Origin: Rhizaria sp. SCN 62-66
Lineage: Eukaryota; Rhizaria, unplaced
Direction of reading: 5' to 3'
DNA: 64,000 nt
Assembly: GCA_001724265.1 (NCBI GenBank)
Contig: MEDY01000032.1
Location: 1 to 64,000, forward strand
Shown here: positions 44,773 to 55,297 of the stretch, piece after piece
Position numbering within the stretch: position 1 is the stretch's first letter
Layout: each line of letters begins with the position of its first letter
Made by a program: the position numbers and the translations under genes
Notes under the pieces: generated by a model
The model's input: only the letters and a program-made list of their open reading frames with translations
What the model was told of the DNA's origin: nothing
Database searches by the model: none

Positions 44773-45499
44773 GGGCGGGGTCTGTGGACGGCGGGAGCGG
44801 TGCGGGACAGAGGGGCAAGGAGGGCACAGGAAGGCAATAGGGGGTGGTGGGTTAGAGGCGTAAAGATGTGTGCGAGGAATGTGAGAAACAGATTTAGAAA
44901 GAAAAAAGAGCGATACCACCATGAGAGTCAACAAACAGTGCATGGACGGACAAAAGAAGCCCGAGTTTGATTTGCCGTGACGCATGACGAGAGCTGCCCA
45001 CGGTCACCGACGAGAGCCTCCGTCTGCGGGTCAGAGCCGGTGGCCACAAAAACCGGCGGCAGCTGCTGCGAAGGGCGAGCATCAGCGAGTCCATTTCGAA
45101 CCGGGACCTTAAGGGAGATTGTGTGCCGTATCGCGCTGCCGTTTGGACCTGCATTTTATATATGTGCTATGAACGTAGGGATAAATACCGCTCCATGCAA
45201 TGGCCATCTTGAAACACCGGGTATTCTTGCAACACAAAGGTCTAGAACGTGGGATTGCTGAGATGGCAAGTGCCAAGCTGCATTCGCACGGTCTGTGCCG
45301 CCTCTCCGTGGCATCTCGCAGATTCAGCATATTTTCACTGCCCTCATGTTGATCCTCATCACTCACAAGTTCCACATTTCTCCTTGACGTGTTTTATCAC
45401 GCCTTAGTCCGTTTTTCTCGCTCTCAAACATCCCGTGGTCCGCGACCCACTCCGCTGACCCCGTCACCTCGCGCTCTCACCGCCAGACATCAAGTTGCT
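44773..45499. other. Divergent promoter region, RPF1 / Rxt3-like
   Basis: 727 bases between divergent starts. The RPF1 side contains a probable 5' intron with acceptor at 44782-44783 (minus strand). The side next to the Rxt3-like gene is pyrimidine-rich and may be its 5'UTR. No RNA gene was found. Confidence 0.45.
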
Positions 45500-48400
45500 A
45501 TGGCGTCCCTTCGCGCTGCCGCTCTTTCACACGACGCCCCTAGCGGCGTCACTTCCGACTCTACACAGCCCGCTGCAGCCGCACACTATCCCACGGTGCC
45601 CAAGCTCGTTCCCGACGATGATGACCCAGCCGTGTCTGTCATGTATCATCCAGGCGGTACTTTCAAGTTCAGCAAGTATCTCCATTCCCTCGTCGAAGTT
45701 CGCGTTCCTGCAAAGTTTGTCACTTGCCGCAACCGCGAGCTTGCCACACGCCAAGTCTGGGGCGGTCGCTTCCCTGCCCGGCTGCGCAAACTCTTCCCGA
45801 ACGTCGAGCCCCCCTCTGGCAGTGTCATTTCTCCTGCTCCACTCGCTCCCGGCGCTACCATTCCCGCAGGCCTGATCCCGCTCGCCGCGTCCGCACAGAT
45901 CCCCGCCGGCGAGTCTGCGTCCGCGACAGAGGGCTCGTCGGCGACGGTGGCCGCCGTGAACCCTTTCACGCTGCACACGCCGCCCGCGATCTATTCGCTA
46001 TCCCCCCACCTCTACCACCCGGACTCGGACGCCGTCGCGGTACTGCAGCACGCCACGCACACGCTGCTCCGCGCCGTCCCGCCCTCGACCGTCGGGCTCT
46101 CGGTTATCTTCCGCGTCCTCCCGGCGCCCCCGCCGCTCTCGGCGCTTTCCGTTCTCGCCAAAGACTGCAAGAATAACGCATCTGCGGACGCCGACGACTG
46201 CGAGGAGTACCTGTCAGCCCACTCCTGCGCCGATCCTGAGGACCCTGACGACGTGGCAGGCTTTGCCGTCGACCCCGCGGTGCACGCCGACCAGATCTAC
46301 TACCCGTCTACCGTCGTCGACGGGTACGCCTCCCGCGCCGCGCTTGTCGACTCCGCCCCTCACCATGCCTCCTCGTCGAGCTCCGCCGCCTCTGCCGCTG
46401 CGCTGACGCCGCCCGTCTCCATGTCCGACTCCGCCGCCGCCGCCACCGCGAGCGGCTCCGGGTCCGCCGTCGCGTGCGCTGCTATGGCCGCCGCCCGCTT
46501 GCTGCCGCTGGGCGCGCGGTGCTGCCTGCAACTGGTGCGCACTCAAACGATCGACCGCGGACACATCAATAACCTGTACCGGCGACGCAAGCCGGCCTCG
46601 GCGTCCGCCACCGCCGCGGCCGCCGCTGCCGCAGCCTCCGCCGCCGCCACGGCCGCCGCCAACGCCGCAGCGGGCTCGTTTGCGCTCCCGATCGCCGCCT
46701 CGACAGCCTCCGTCTTCGTCACCGGCGCCGGCACCCCCTCGGGCGCTGTTCCTGCCTCGTCATCGTCCTCATCCTCCGCCGCGGCCGCCGCGGCGGCTGC
46801 CGCCGCTGCGGCCGCTGCTGGCAGCCGCGCGCGCGACGTGCGCCTGGTCCGCATGGCTCCGGGCTCCGCGCGTCCTTACCGGTCTGTGGCGGTCCGTGCC
46901 AAGCGCCGCCTGGTGCCGGGCGCGGCGATCGCGCACGCGCCCGGCGGGCAGGCGTCGCTGGCGTACGCGCTGCCCGCCGTCGCTGACCGCGGCGTCGCGC
47001 CTGGGGAGTGGGCAGCCGCCGCGCTCAGCACGCCGGGGCGGAGTGTCGTGCTGCAGCTGCCCGCCGCCGCGCTCGCCGCCGCCACGGCCGCTGTCGCCGC
47101 CTCTGCTGCTGCCACTGGCGCCGCGGCGGCATCCTCTGCTCCCGCTGCGAGCGCCGCCGCTGCGTCGACGCCGACTGTACCGACTGCGGGCGAGGGCAAG
47201 AAGGGCGCTAAGGGCGGCCGCGGAGGACGCAACGCGACCTCTGGCGCAATCAGCGCCGCCGCCGCGAGCTCCGTTGCTCCCACGGCGCAGGCTCCCGCGG
47301 CGACCGGCGCTGCAGCCGCGATGACCGACGACGCCGACAGCTCTGGCTCGAGCTCGAGCTCTGGTGTTGGTGCCAATACAGATGTGAACAACAGTGGGCG
47401 TGTGACGGTCAGCACTGTGGCCGTTGACCAAAACGCGCGTCTGCTGTCCGACATCGCTGAGACCACGCGCTACCACAACACCAACAGTAGCAACATCATC
47501 ATCAGCAGCAGTACTGGCACCGCCGCTGCAACGAGCGCGACCGCGACCGCAAGCGTGAGCAGCTACGACGACGAGTGGGCTTACATCGAGATCACCCTCG
47601 ACGCCGCCGCCACCGCCGCCGCGACGGCGACCGCGGCTGCCGTCGTGCTTTCGTCCGCGGCCGCGAGTCCCGTCGCGAGCTCCGCCACGACCACGGCCAC
47701 GTCGCTGTCGGCCGTCTCGGCCGTCTCGGCGCTGGACGGGCTGAGTGAGAGCGAGCATCAGACTGCCGTGACCGCTGCCATGCCGCGCTACCTCGTCGCA
47801 CCGGTGCGTCCTGCGTCGCTGCCGCTGCCGCTGCCCTTCGCGGCAACCGCGTCGTCGTCGTCGTCCGCCGCCGACGCCGCCAACGCCGAGGCATCGCCGA
47901 CCGCTAGCGCTCTTAGTGCTGCAACTGTGTTTGACGCCGGTTTCGTGTCTGCCGCGCGCGTGCCGACTCTGTTCGCGCCCTATACCACCGCAGCCGCCGC
48001 AATGCGTGCGCGCGTTGGCCGCGCCATCGCCAACGCCGCCGCCGCCGCCGCCGCCGCCTCCGCTGCCGCCGCAGCTCCCGCTGCCGCTGCCGCCCCTGCC
48101 GTCACCGCGGCCGCGCCGGCCCCGGGTTCCGCGAGCAAGAAGGCGCCCGCCAAGGGCCGCCGTGGGTCCGCCGGCGCCGGCAAGAGCGGCGTCGTCGAGG
48201 CCGAGGAAGCCCCCACCACGCCCAGCGCTGCCGCCGGCGCGGGCGTCATCACTGCGAGCGCCCCCGGGCCGTGTCCGTTTGACGTCGCCGAGGCTGTAAC
48301 CGTGAGCGCACTCCTGGCCTCACAGCGCAACAACACCAATGCTGCTACTGCTCCTGCTGCTGCCGCAGCGAGTGGTGCGACGCTGAAGTTCGACTGTCCC

Positions 48401-49969
48401 TACGCCGGCCCCGCGCCCGCACCCGCTCTATCCGCGACGCATGTGCTCCAGGACTCCACCGCGTCGGGCTCAGCCCCCGCGTCCGCGGCCGCCTCAACCG
48501 CCGCGTCCCCCGCCGCCGCTGTGTCGTCGTCGTCGTCCTCCCCGGCCGAGAGCGACATCGCCGCGTTCCCTGTCGCAGGCGCGGCGGCGCTGTCGGCGAC
48601 CGAGGCCGCGGCGGCGCTGGCCCCCGGCGCGGCGCTCGACGCGCGCCGCCTGCCCGGCCTCACCGCGCGGCAGGGCGCCGTCGTGGCAGCGTACTTCTCC
48701 GCGCTGGTCGACCCCGCCGCCGCGCGCCCGCGCACTGTGGACGAGCTCTACGCCGACGCCGGCCTCGGCGCATCTCCTGTCGCGGATCCTGCGGCCGCTG
48801 CTGCTGCTGCTGCTGCTGCGGCGGCTGCGGCGGCTGCGGCGGCGCCTGTTCCTAGCAAGGTCGGCAGCCGCAAGGCACCAGCGACTAAGGGCAGCAAGGC
48901 CAGCAGCGCCGCCGCCGCGGCCGCCGCCACCGAGGCTGATTCCGCGGCCGACAAGAAGCGCGGCGCCGCCGGTGGCGGCAGAGCTAGCGGGCGCGGCGGG
49001 CAGAGCGCACTGTGGGCGCAGGCCAAGCGGGCACTCGCGGAGCACGCCGTGGCCTCAGCCGCCGCGGCCGCCGCCGCCGCCACTGCCGCTGCTGAGGCCG
49101 CGGCCGCCGCTGCCGCTGCTGAGGCCGCTGCCTCTGCCGCGGCTGCTGCGGCTGCTAGCGCGATGACCGACGCCGACGCCGCCACCGGTGCTGACAAGAG
49201 CACCAGCGCTGCTGCCTCAAGCGGCGAGGGCGCCGCCGACGGTTCTTCCGGCGTTGCCTCTGGCGACACGGCTGCTGACGGCAGCGCCGGCAAGTCCACC
49301 AGCACAAGCGCGAGCGCGAGCGGCGGCAGCGGCGACGATGACGGCGAGGCCGAGGCCGACGGGGCCGCCGACGACGCGGCGGGCGACGGCGACGGCGCGG
49401 ACCACGCCGCGGCGCAGGCGCGCTCGATGCGGACTCTGAGCCGCGACGCGCGCATCCGCAATCGCCTGGGCGCGCCCGCCGCGGGGGCCAGCACCTCGGC
49501 GCGGCTCAACGTCGTGAAGGTCACGCCCGTGCCGCCGCTGCGTTGCGTGCTGCCGCGCGCCCGCCCCACCAGCGCCGGCGCTGGCGCCGCGAACATCAGC
49601 GATGACGGGGCCGCGGCCCCTGGGGCTGTGTTTCCGATTGCGGCCGCGGCGGTGGCGGCGCTGGGTGGGGCCGCCGCGGCCTTCCACCCGATCGCCCCTT
49701 ATCCCAGTCTAAGTAGCTCGACCGCAAGCGCGGAAGGCACCGCTAGCGCCGCGACTCCCGGCGCGGCGAGCTCCTGTGCGGCTGCTGTCGCTGCTGCTGC
49801 CATGGCGGCTGGCGTGCAGTCGAGCCTGCTCTGGCGCGAGATCGAGTGGGGCGCTGACTTTGTCGCTGTGCGCGGCGTGCGTTACGGTCCTATTCGCAAG
49901 ATGTATCTCTCTGAGCGCGACGAGGACGCGCTGCCCGTTGTGCCGCTGATCAAGCGCGCCCGCGCCTAA
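45500..49969 (+). CDS. Rxt3-like protein, probable histone deacetylase complex subunit
   Basis: 1,489 residues from ATG 45500 to TAA. The first 220 residues carry the only conserved blocks: LVEVRVPAKFV, RQVWGG, YHPDSDAVAVLQHA and LSVIFRVLPAP. They follow in the order and style of the Rxt3 family (VRVPRRFL..LWG..YTDDSD..AALHSG..LxVxLRVLP). Rxt3 is a subunit of the Rpd3L/Sin3 histone deacetylase complex in yeasts. A C-terminal block (WREIEWGADFVAVRGVRYGP) also resembles the end of that domain. Between them lies about 1,100 residues of almost pure Ala/Ser/Thr/Pro sequence with basic patches (KKGAKGGRGGR, KKAPAKGRRG), so the conserved domain would be split by a giant insert. The upstream frame to 45389 lacks an ATG. 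Assignment rests on remembered family pattern and is moderately sure. Confidence 0.65.
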   Translation: MASLRAAALSHDAPSGVTSDSTQPAAAAHYPTVPKLVPDDDDPAVSVMYHPGGTFKFSKYLHSLVEVRVPAKFVTCRNRELATRQVWGGRFPARLRKLFPNVEPPSGSVISPAPLAPGATIPAGLIPLAASAQIPAGESASATEGSSATVAAVNPFTLHTPPAIYSLSPHLYHPDSDAVAVLQHATHTLLRAVPPSTVGLSVIFRVLPAPPPLSALSVLAKDCKNNASADADDCEEYLSAHSCADPEDPDDVAGFAVDPAVHADQIYYPSTVVDGYASRAALVDSAPHHASSSSSAASAAALTPPVSMSDSAAAATASGSGSAVACAAMAAARLLPLGARCCLQLVRTQTIDRGHINNLYRRRKPASASATAAAAAAAASAAATAAANAAAGSFALPIAASTASVFVTGAGTPSGAVPASSSSSSSAAAAAAAAAAAAAAGSRARDVRLVRMAPGSARPYRSVAVRAKRRLVPGAAIAHAPGGQASLAYALPAVADRGVAPGEWAAAALSTPGRSVVLQLPAAALAAATAAVAASAAATGAAAASSAPAASAAAASTPTVPTAGEGKKGAKGGRGGRNATSGAISAAAASSVAPTAQAPAATGAAAAMTDDADSSGSSSSSGVGANTDVNNSGRVTVSTVAVDQNARLLSDIAETTRYHNTNSSNIIISSSTGTAAATSATATASVSSYDDEWAYIEITLDAAATAAATATAAAVVLSSAAASPVASSATTTATSLSAVSAVSALDGLSESEHQTAVTAAMPRYLVAPVRPASLPLPLPFAATASSSSSAADAANAEASPTASALSAATVFDAGFVSAARVPTLFAPYTTAAAAMRARVGRAIANAAAAAAAASAAAAAPAAAAAPAVTAAAPAPGSASKKAPAKGRRGSAGAGKSGVVEAEEAPTTPSAAAGAGVITASAPGPCPFDVAEAVTVSALLASQRNNTNAATAPAAAAASGATLKFDCPYAGPAPAPALSATHVLQDSTASGSAPASAAASTAASPAAAVSSSSSSPAESDIAAFPVAGAAALSATEAAAALAPGAALDARRLPGLTARQGAVVAAYFSALVDPAAARPRTVDELYADAGLGASPVADPAAAAAAAAAAAAAAAAAAPVPSKVGSRKAPATKGSKASSAAAAAAATEADSAADKKRGAAGGGRASGRGGQSALWAQAKRALAEHAVASAAAAAAAATAAAEAAAAAAAAEAAASAAAAAAASAMTDADAATGADKSTSAAASSGEGAADGSSGVASGDTAADGSAGKSTSTSASASGGSGDDDGEAEADGAADDAAGDGDGADHAAAQARSMRTLSRDARIRNRLGAPAAGASTSARLNVVKVTPVPPLRCVLPRARPTSAGAGAANISDDGAAAPGAVFPIAAAAVAALGGAAAAFHPIAPYPSLSSSTASAEGTASAATPGAASSCAAAVAAAAMAAGVQSSLLWREIEWGADFVAVRGVRYGPIRKMYLSERDEDALPVVPLIKRARA

Positions 49970-52413
49970 GCGCTTCCACGCGTAAGTGCCAGGGTCTAAA
50001 CATACCAAACACTGTGTGAGCGTTTCCATGGAACAGAACAATGCGGAGGGGGAGTGAGTCACAACCTTTTGTAATGCGATGTCACATGTTGAATCTACGA
50101 TCCTTTAAGCATTTGATGTGATTTATCAATCATCAAATCCCACAATTAACTTCACCGATTGCATCGACTTTTTATCAACACCAAACGTGTGTGCACAGTT
50201 CTTTCGTTGATAAGGGCGTGCTGTATTTTTCTTTTCATCACTTTCTCCCACTTCTGTTTTCATTTTGTATTTGTATATGACCATGCGTTTCCTTTCATAA
50301 TGATTACTGATTGTGTCTTTTGCACTTTATTTCACTCCTTTTTACACCTTCATTTTGTTTGTTCTTATTCGCTTCAATTTCATGTTCTGTGTTGTGCTGT
50401 GTCTTGTTGTTCTGTGCTTTGTTTCGTTTTAGTTTGCGTTTCATGGCCAAATGTCGTCGCACAGCCAGCCCAACTTGCCAGCTCTCACTGTACTATCTTC
50501 GTGTACATCTCGATCTTTTATTTCGTCTGTGTTGTTTGCACCTTGTTTCCATTCCTCTTTTTGCGTTCTCGCAGCAGAAGGTGCACATTTTCATCATGGC
50601 CGTTGATTCTTTGAACTACGAGGTCACCTCGTAGTTGCGGCTGAGTCATGGTCTTCTTTATCAAAGCGCATCTAAGAGCTACTTATGTGTGCGTTCATCC
50701 TAGTCATCAGTTTCGCCATTTATTGCGGCGTTCACTCTTTCTTTTTCTTTGCTCCAGTTCAAACTGCTCTTTGTTTTCGTGATTGTGTTTCAAACGTGTT
50801 TGCTCGTCTGTCTTGCGTTCATTTGCTGCTGATCGTGTGTCCTCCGTGTGTGCTGTTCATTGTGCTTCTCTTCTGTCTGCCCAACTCACTAGGACCCGCG
50901 TGACTCATCATCGTTATTCACAAGCTTACTCGTTCAAGTACTTTTTGTTTTTTAAAGATCAAATACACAACATTATTGACCAGCGCATCAGTTTGCATTT
51001 TATGCGAATTTGTGAGGACAGGTGTATGTATTGATCGCTCCATGGGATCGAGAGACAGGACGGACACGTGACATCATAATAGCACGATAAGCTTGCGAAA
51101 TTAATACAATTACATAAACAAGAGGATATATGTGACGTATCATTTGATTAGGGGTGGATTTCTGTAACGTATATCACTTTTAGTATCATTACTTTGAGTA
51201 GTTGCAACCCAAAAGATGCAAACGAAACTGAGAGAAAATGAAAAAAAGAAATGTACGAGAACAAGAAAAAGAGAGACTTAACGGATTACAAAAACACTCT
51301 ATCACACGACAACTGCGGCTGAAACGCTCTTTATGTTCCGGCTTGACATGACTGTAATCGTCGGAACAGAAGCAGAGGTTGAGACTGAGACAGCATAGTC
51401 GAGAAGAGCACGAGCGTGAGTACGGAGCGTTGTGTGCATTTAGCTATACAATTTAATGCTATCACAAAACCCATGCTCAAAATAAAAGAGAATGACAACA
51501 AAATGAAAAGAACACACACAGAGAGTGGTGAGAAAATAAACTTGCGCGCACGGGAACACCCAACATACAAGACCACATTAGCGCCACCACAACACGAAAC
51601 CAACAACAACGCTGGCAGATCGTATGTGAATGTGCGCATGCGCGCCTTGAAATAAGTCTGTTAAGTGACGGCAGCGGCAGGCATTGATGACGTATGACAT
51701 TGAAAAGAGCGACGTTGCGTGGAGACGATATTACAACAATGCAATGACAAGCACCGTGAACACAACGCGAGGCTAAACAAAACACGAACCAAACGTGCTG
51801 TACAGTAACCAAAGTCATACTATCACAAAATAAACGAGGATATGAAAATATACACAGCCACAGAAACAAGCACGAACGATAGCAAAAGCAAAGAAAACCA
51901 ACGTATTTTGAAAAAACACGCAAACAACATTTGAAAACGAGACTAGTAATAATAAACAGTAACTATTTGGTTTGCAGGGTCTCAGAGCCGCGTGTGAATC
52001 ACGATACTGGACGCTGTCTCGTGACCCTTGCACTATGCGCGACTGCCTTACCATTGGCTGAGTCTCACAAAGGCACGCAAACCTTCACAATGAAGAAAAT
52101 ACAACATACAATACATCTCAAATTGAACGTATAAGCAGTGGTGAAATGAGTCGAGATGAAAGCTGAGCTAGACTTAAACAATGCACCCACATTAAAGGCA
52201 GTGGGAGGAACAACAATCGATGCGATAGTGAGAGCATGGCTGTGCCGAAAAGAAATACGTGTCAAAGGGCTGAAGAGCGCTGCAGTGAACACACTTAAGA
52301 ATTTGAAATGAAGGTCAACATAGACCAATAATAAGATAAACAATCATCGCTTGCTGGAACTAAATGACTTAAAATTTCACCAATGGTGGCTTAACTTCGC
52401 CGTGTCGACTCGA
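49970..52413. other. Convergent intergenic region, Rxt3-like / 594-residue gene
   Basis: 2.4 kb of AT-rich DNA, strongly T-rich on the plus strand at 50160-50900 and A-rich at 51200-51950. The frames here have the composition of non-coding DNA. It contains the palindrome at 50614-50636. No tRNA or coding signal found. Confidence 0.5.
50614..50636. repeat. Perfect 11-bp palindrome with one-base centre
   Basis: AACTACGAGGT, a central C, then its exact reverse complement ACCTCGTAGTT. It could be a dimeric protein-binding site or a 3'-end RNA hairpin with almost no loop. It is about 645 bases past the Rxt3-like stop. Confidence 0.85.
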
Positions 52414-54198
52414 TTAACTCATGAGGTCGAACTGCAGCTGATCACGGTCATCATCGTCACCATCATCATCGCCATAGTCTTCACCGTCGTCGTGGTCGTT
52501 GGCCTGATGGGCACCAGCGTCAGTGTGGTGCTGTTGCTGGTGGTGGTGCTGCTGGTACTGGAACTGAGCAGCACCATGACTCATCGTCTCGAACCCCGCA
52601 GCGCCAGCCTCAGTGAAGTGGCCGTGGGCAGCCGCGTTATGGCCGTGGGCCGCGGCGGCCGTGGCAGTCGCCGAGTGACCGACAATACCCAGCCTCTCGA
52701 GCGAGCCGGGCGCGGCGTGCGCCAGCTGAATCATGTTGCAGTCGCCCTCGGCCGGGCTGTCATCGCAGCCGTCGTCCATCGAGACCTGGCCGCTCGGCAG
52801 CACAACCGGGCTGCCAGCAACGCGGCCAAAGCCGTACACGATGTCTCTGCCACCGGTACCAGAGGCCGACGCAGTGGCGGCATGCGCAATTGTGGTCATC
52901 ACTGGCGCGCCGAAGCCGAAGCCAGCGCGGGCAAACGCGTTCCCATTTGTAACGTTCGCCTCCGCAGCAGTGGATGCGTTGGCAGCAGCGATCGACGCTG
53001 TCGGCGACTGCGACGGCGCGGGGGACGAGTGCAGGAAGAAGCCGCCGCTTGGTGTCGCAACCGTGGTGGCAGGCGCAGGGTGCGCGTACGCGGGCGTAGC
53101 GTTGGCGCTGCCAAGATCAGCCTGCGAGTGGAAGTGCGAGTGCGAGTCGGCAAGCGAGAGCTGCTGCTGCTGTTGCAGGTGCAGCTGCTGCATCTGGTGC
53201 TGCAGTCGCTCCTGCTGTTGCTGCTGCAGCAGTCGGTACTGGTGTGAAGGTGAATACGGCGCCAGCCCAGCCGCAGCCGCCGCGGCCGAGGCCGCGGCCG
53301 CAGACGCTGCGGCAGCGGCCGCCGCAGCCGCCGCAGCAGCCGCGGCGGTGGCGGCGACGGAGGTGGCGTTGGACGCGACAGTGCGCGCGCTGTTACTGCG
53401 GCTGAGCACGTCGATGATGAGCGAGCCGCGCGGCGCGAGCGCGACGTCGTCGCCGCTGTAGCCGACCTCGTCCGCGGCGGCCACGGAGGCGGCTGTCACG
53501 GGCGCGCTCGGGTGGCCCAGCCCGGCGAGGAAGTGGCGGCGGCGCGCGGCGGCCGCGTCGGACATCGAGGGCGAAGACAGCGGGGACAACACAGAGGGCG
53601 TCCCGCTGCCGTTGGTGAGGGAGCGTGCGGGGCAGCCCAGCGAGGCGCCGACCCCGGAGCCGTAGCGGGACGGCATGCGCGGGGTCAGCGTGCTCGCCGC
53701 CGTTTGCGGGCTGCCTAGCGCCGATGGTGCCGTCGGATGCGACTGCAGCGCGCTGGGGACGAGCGGGACGAACGGGCCGTCCTTGGCGGCTGCGGCGGCT
53801 ATGAGATCGAAGCCCGGCACGCCTTGAGCCGCATGCGCCGCCGCACCAGGCGCGCGCGGGGCGTCCGGATGGGAAAGCAACACAGAGTCCTGCGGGAGAG
53901 ACGGCGGAAGGTCGAAGATCGGTGGGTCTGAGATACTGGCACGCGGGCGCGCGCTCGGAGGAGGAGGGAAAGGCTTTGTGGTCACCGCGACTGCCATGGG
54001 CGCGGTCCCAGCAGGGTTGCTGTAGACGGCGTCAAACGCAGGAACAGCAGGATGACCAAAGCCACGTACCCCCGTCGAGCCGTAGCCTCCGAGGCGACGC
54101 GCGTTGGGAGCCGAGGGTGAGTTAACAACGAAGGCGTCAGGTTGGCTTACTGAGCCCGAAGCTGCGACGCGGGCGTTGGCGGGGTAGCCGGAGTACAT
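52414..54198 (-). CDS. Unrecognised low-complexity protein
   Basis: 594 residues, ATG 54198 to TAA 52414, with an in-frame TGA closely upstream that supports the start. The protein begins MYSGYPANARVAAS and is Pro/Ser/Ala-rich. It has an Ala run of about 30 residues interrupted by Ser, a Gln-rich segment (RLLQQQQQERLQHQMQQL), His/Gln clusters and an acidic DDDGDDDDRDQ end. The segment MSDAAAARRRHFLAGLG with GSLIIDVLSRSN may be a short ordered element. No signal peptide, membrane segment or family motif is visible. GC content and long frame support a real gene; the role is unknown. Confidence 0.7.
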   Translation of the reverse strand: MYSGYPANARVAASGSVSQPDAFVVNSPSAPNARRLGGYGSTGVRGFGHPAVPAFDAVYSNPAGTAPMAVAVTTKPFPPPPSARPRASISDPPIFDLPPSLPQDSVLLSHPDAPRAPGAAAHAAQGVPGFDLIAAAAAKDGPFVPLVPSALQSHPTAPSALGSPQTAASTLTPRMPSRYGSGVGASLGCPARSLTNGSGTPSVLSPLSSPSMSDAAAARRRHFLAGLGHPSAPVTAASVAAADEVGYSGDDVALAPRGSLIIDVLSRSNSARTVASNATSVAATAAAAAAAAAAAAAASAAAASAAAAAAGLAPYSPSHQYRLLQQQQQERLQHQMQQLHLQQQQQLSLADSHSHFHSQADLGSANATPAYAHPAPATTVATPSGGFFLHSSPAPSQSPTASIAAANASTAAEANVTNGNAFARAGFGFGAPVMTTIAHAATASASGTGGRDIVYGFGRVAGSPVVLPSGQVSMDDGCDDSPAEGDCNMIQLAHAAPGSLERLGIVGHSATATAAAAHGHNAAAHGHFTEAGAAGFETMSHGAAQFQYQQHHHQQQHHTDAGAHQANDHDDGEDYGDDDGDDDDRDQLQFDLMS

Positions 54199-55297
54199 GA
54201 CAAATACGGATCAAGCTGGCAGCAAAAGCGGTTGCGAAAGAGCTCAGCGGCCAAGTTGTAGATACAGGGAGGGTCGGGTTGTAGAGAGAGGGAGACTAAC
54301 GTCCTCGGAGGAGCGAGGCGAGTCTACACAGTCAAAGATGTGCAACAGAAACAGAAGGATTCAGGAAGATCCCAGGGTTAGAATCGCGTGATAATTAGAA
54401 ACATAGATACAGTCGCACACCTACAAACTGGTGGTCCACATCAATAGTCCGTGATTTCGTAGAAAATGGCGTGCAATCTCATTTTCTTTTCGCGCCTTTA
54501 CCCGATCGATTGGCAGTGGCGGTTGCGGTCCGCAGTACGCCATATGGATGTCTCCTTTGAAAAGCTGCCAGATCACCACTTTGTAACCATACAATTGATT
54601 TTTTGTCGTTGCGTAAGGATAGTTCTAGTTGCAAGCCTTGCATATTAACTCATCCGAATCCCGCCAGCGCCCAGAATTGTGCAGATATCATTCGCTGCAG
54701 ATGTTCGCCCTTAGACCTTGGACTAAAGTGCGTGCCGTTATTGTGATAAGAAATGACGGCTTCCTAAGAGCTTTCCTCATTTTTCATTCATGCTAACTTG
54801 TGAAATTAGAAGCTTTTGATATGGTTCCGCAATTTAATCTTGATTACACAGATAACTGAGTCCTTGATCTACAATCTTGTTACGCAGTCAGATAAGCTGA
54901 CCGTGCACACCGTTTTTGACTGCAGCACGATTGTGGTCAGAATGAGTTTCCATGGTTACTTTATGTTAAAGCAGTGAGATATCCCAGCTTCAGGTTCTAT
55001 TTTTCATATGTTCACCGATGGCTACTGTTTAATATTATGGTGCTTTATTTTTGAGTTTGAATTTGTGTTCATCATTTTGTCTTCGCATTTGCGTAGTTAA
55101 GCAAGTTGTCAAATCTTGCTTAATTAGTTACCCGTCATTAGTGACGATTGATACCTTGTAATACATATCTTATCATACATACTATGCTCGTTGAAAAAAA
55201 TATATTTTGTTGATAGCAAATCGCGAGAGGCACAACCGGAAAGCCTCGCATTCTGAATTGGAGATCAGATACGACATGTAGCGGTGCACGATGAGAC
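54199..55297. other. Intergenic spacer, CHD gene to 594-residue gene
   Basis: 1.1 kb of AT-rich DNA between two minus-strand genes. Nothing recognisable. Confidence 0.5.

Noticed and set aside
44773-44985. N-terminal extension of RPF1 (MRHGKSNSGFFC...)
   Set aside because: The stretch is pyrimidine-rich, ends in a CCACAG acceptor and does not resemble the Rpf1 N-terminus.
45075-45115. Possible tRNA B-box on the minus strand (GGTTCGAAA)
   Set aside because: No cloverleaf could be drawn and the 3' flank is not an acceptor stem.
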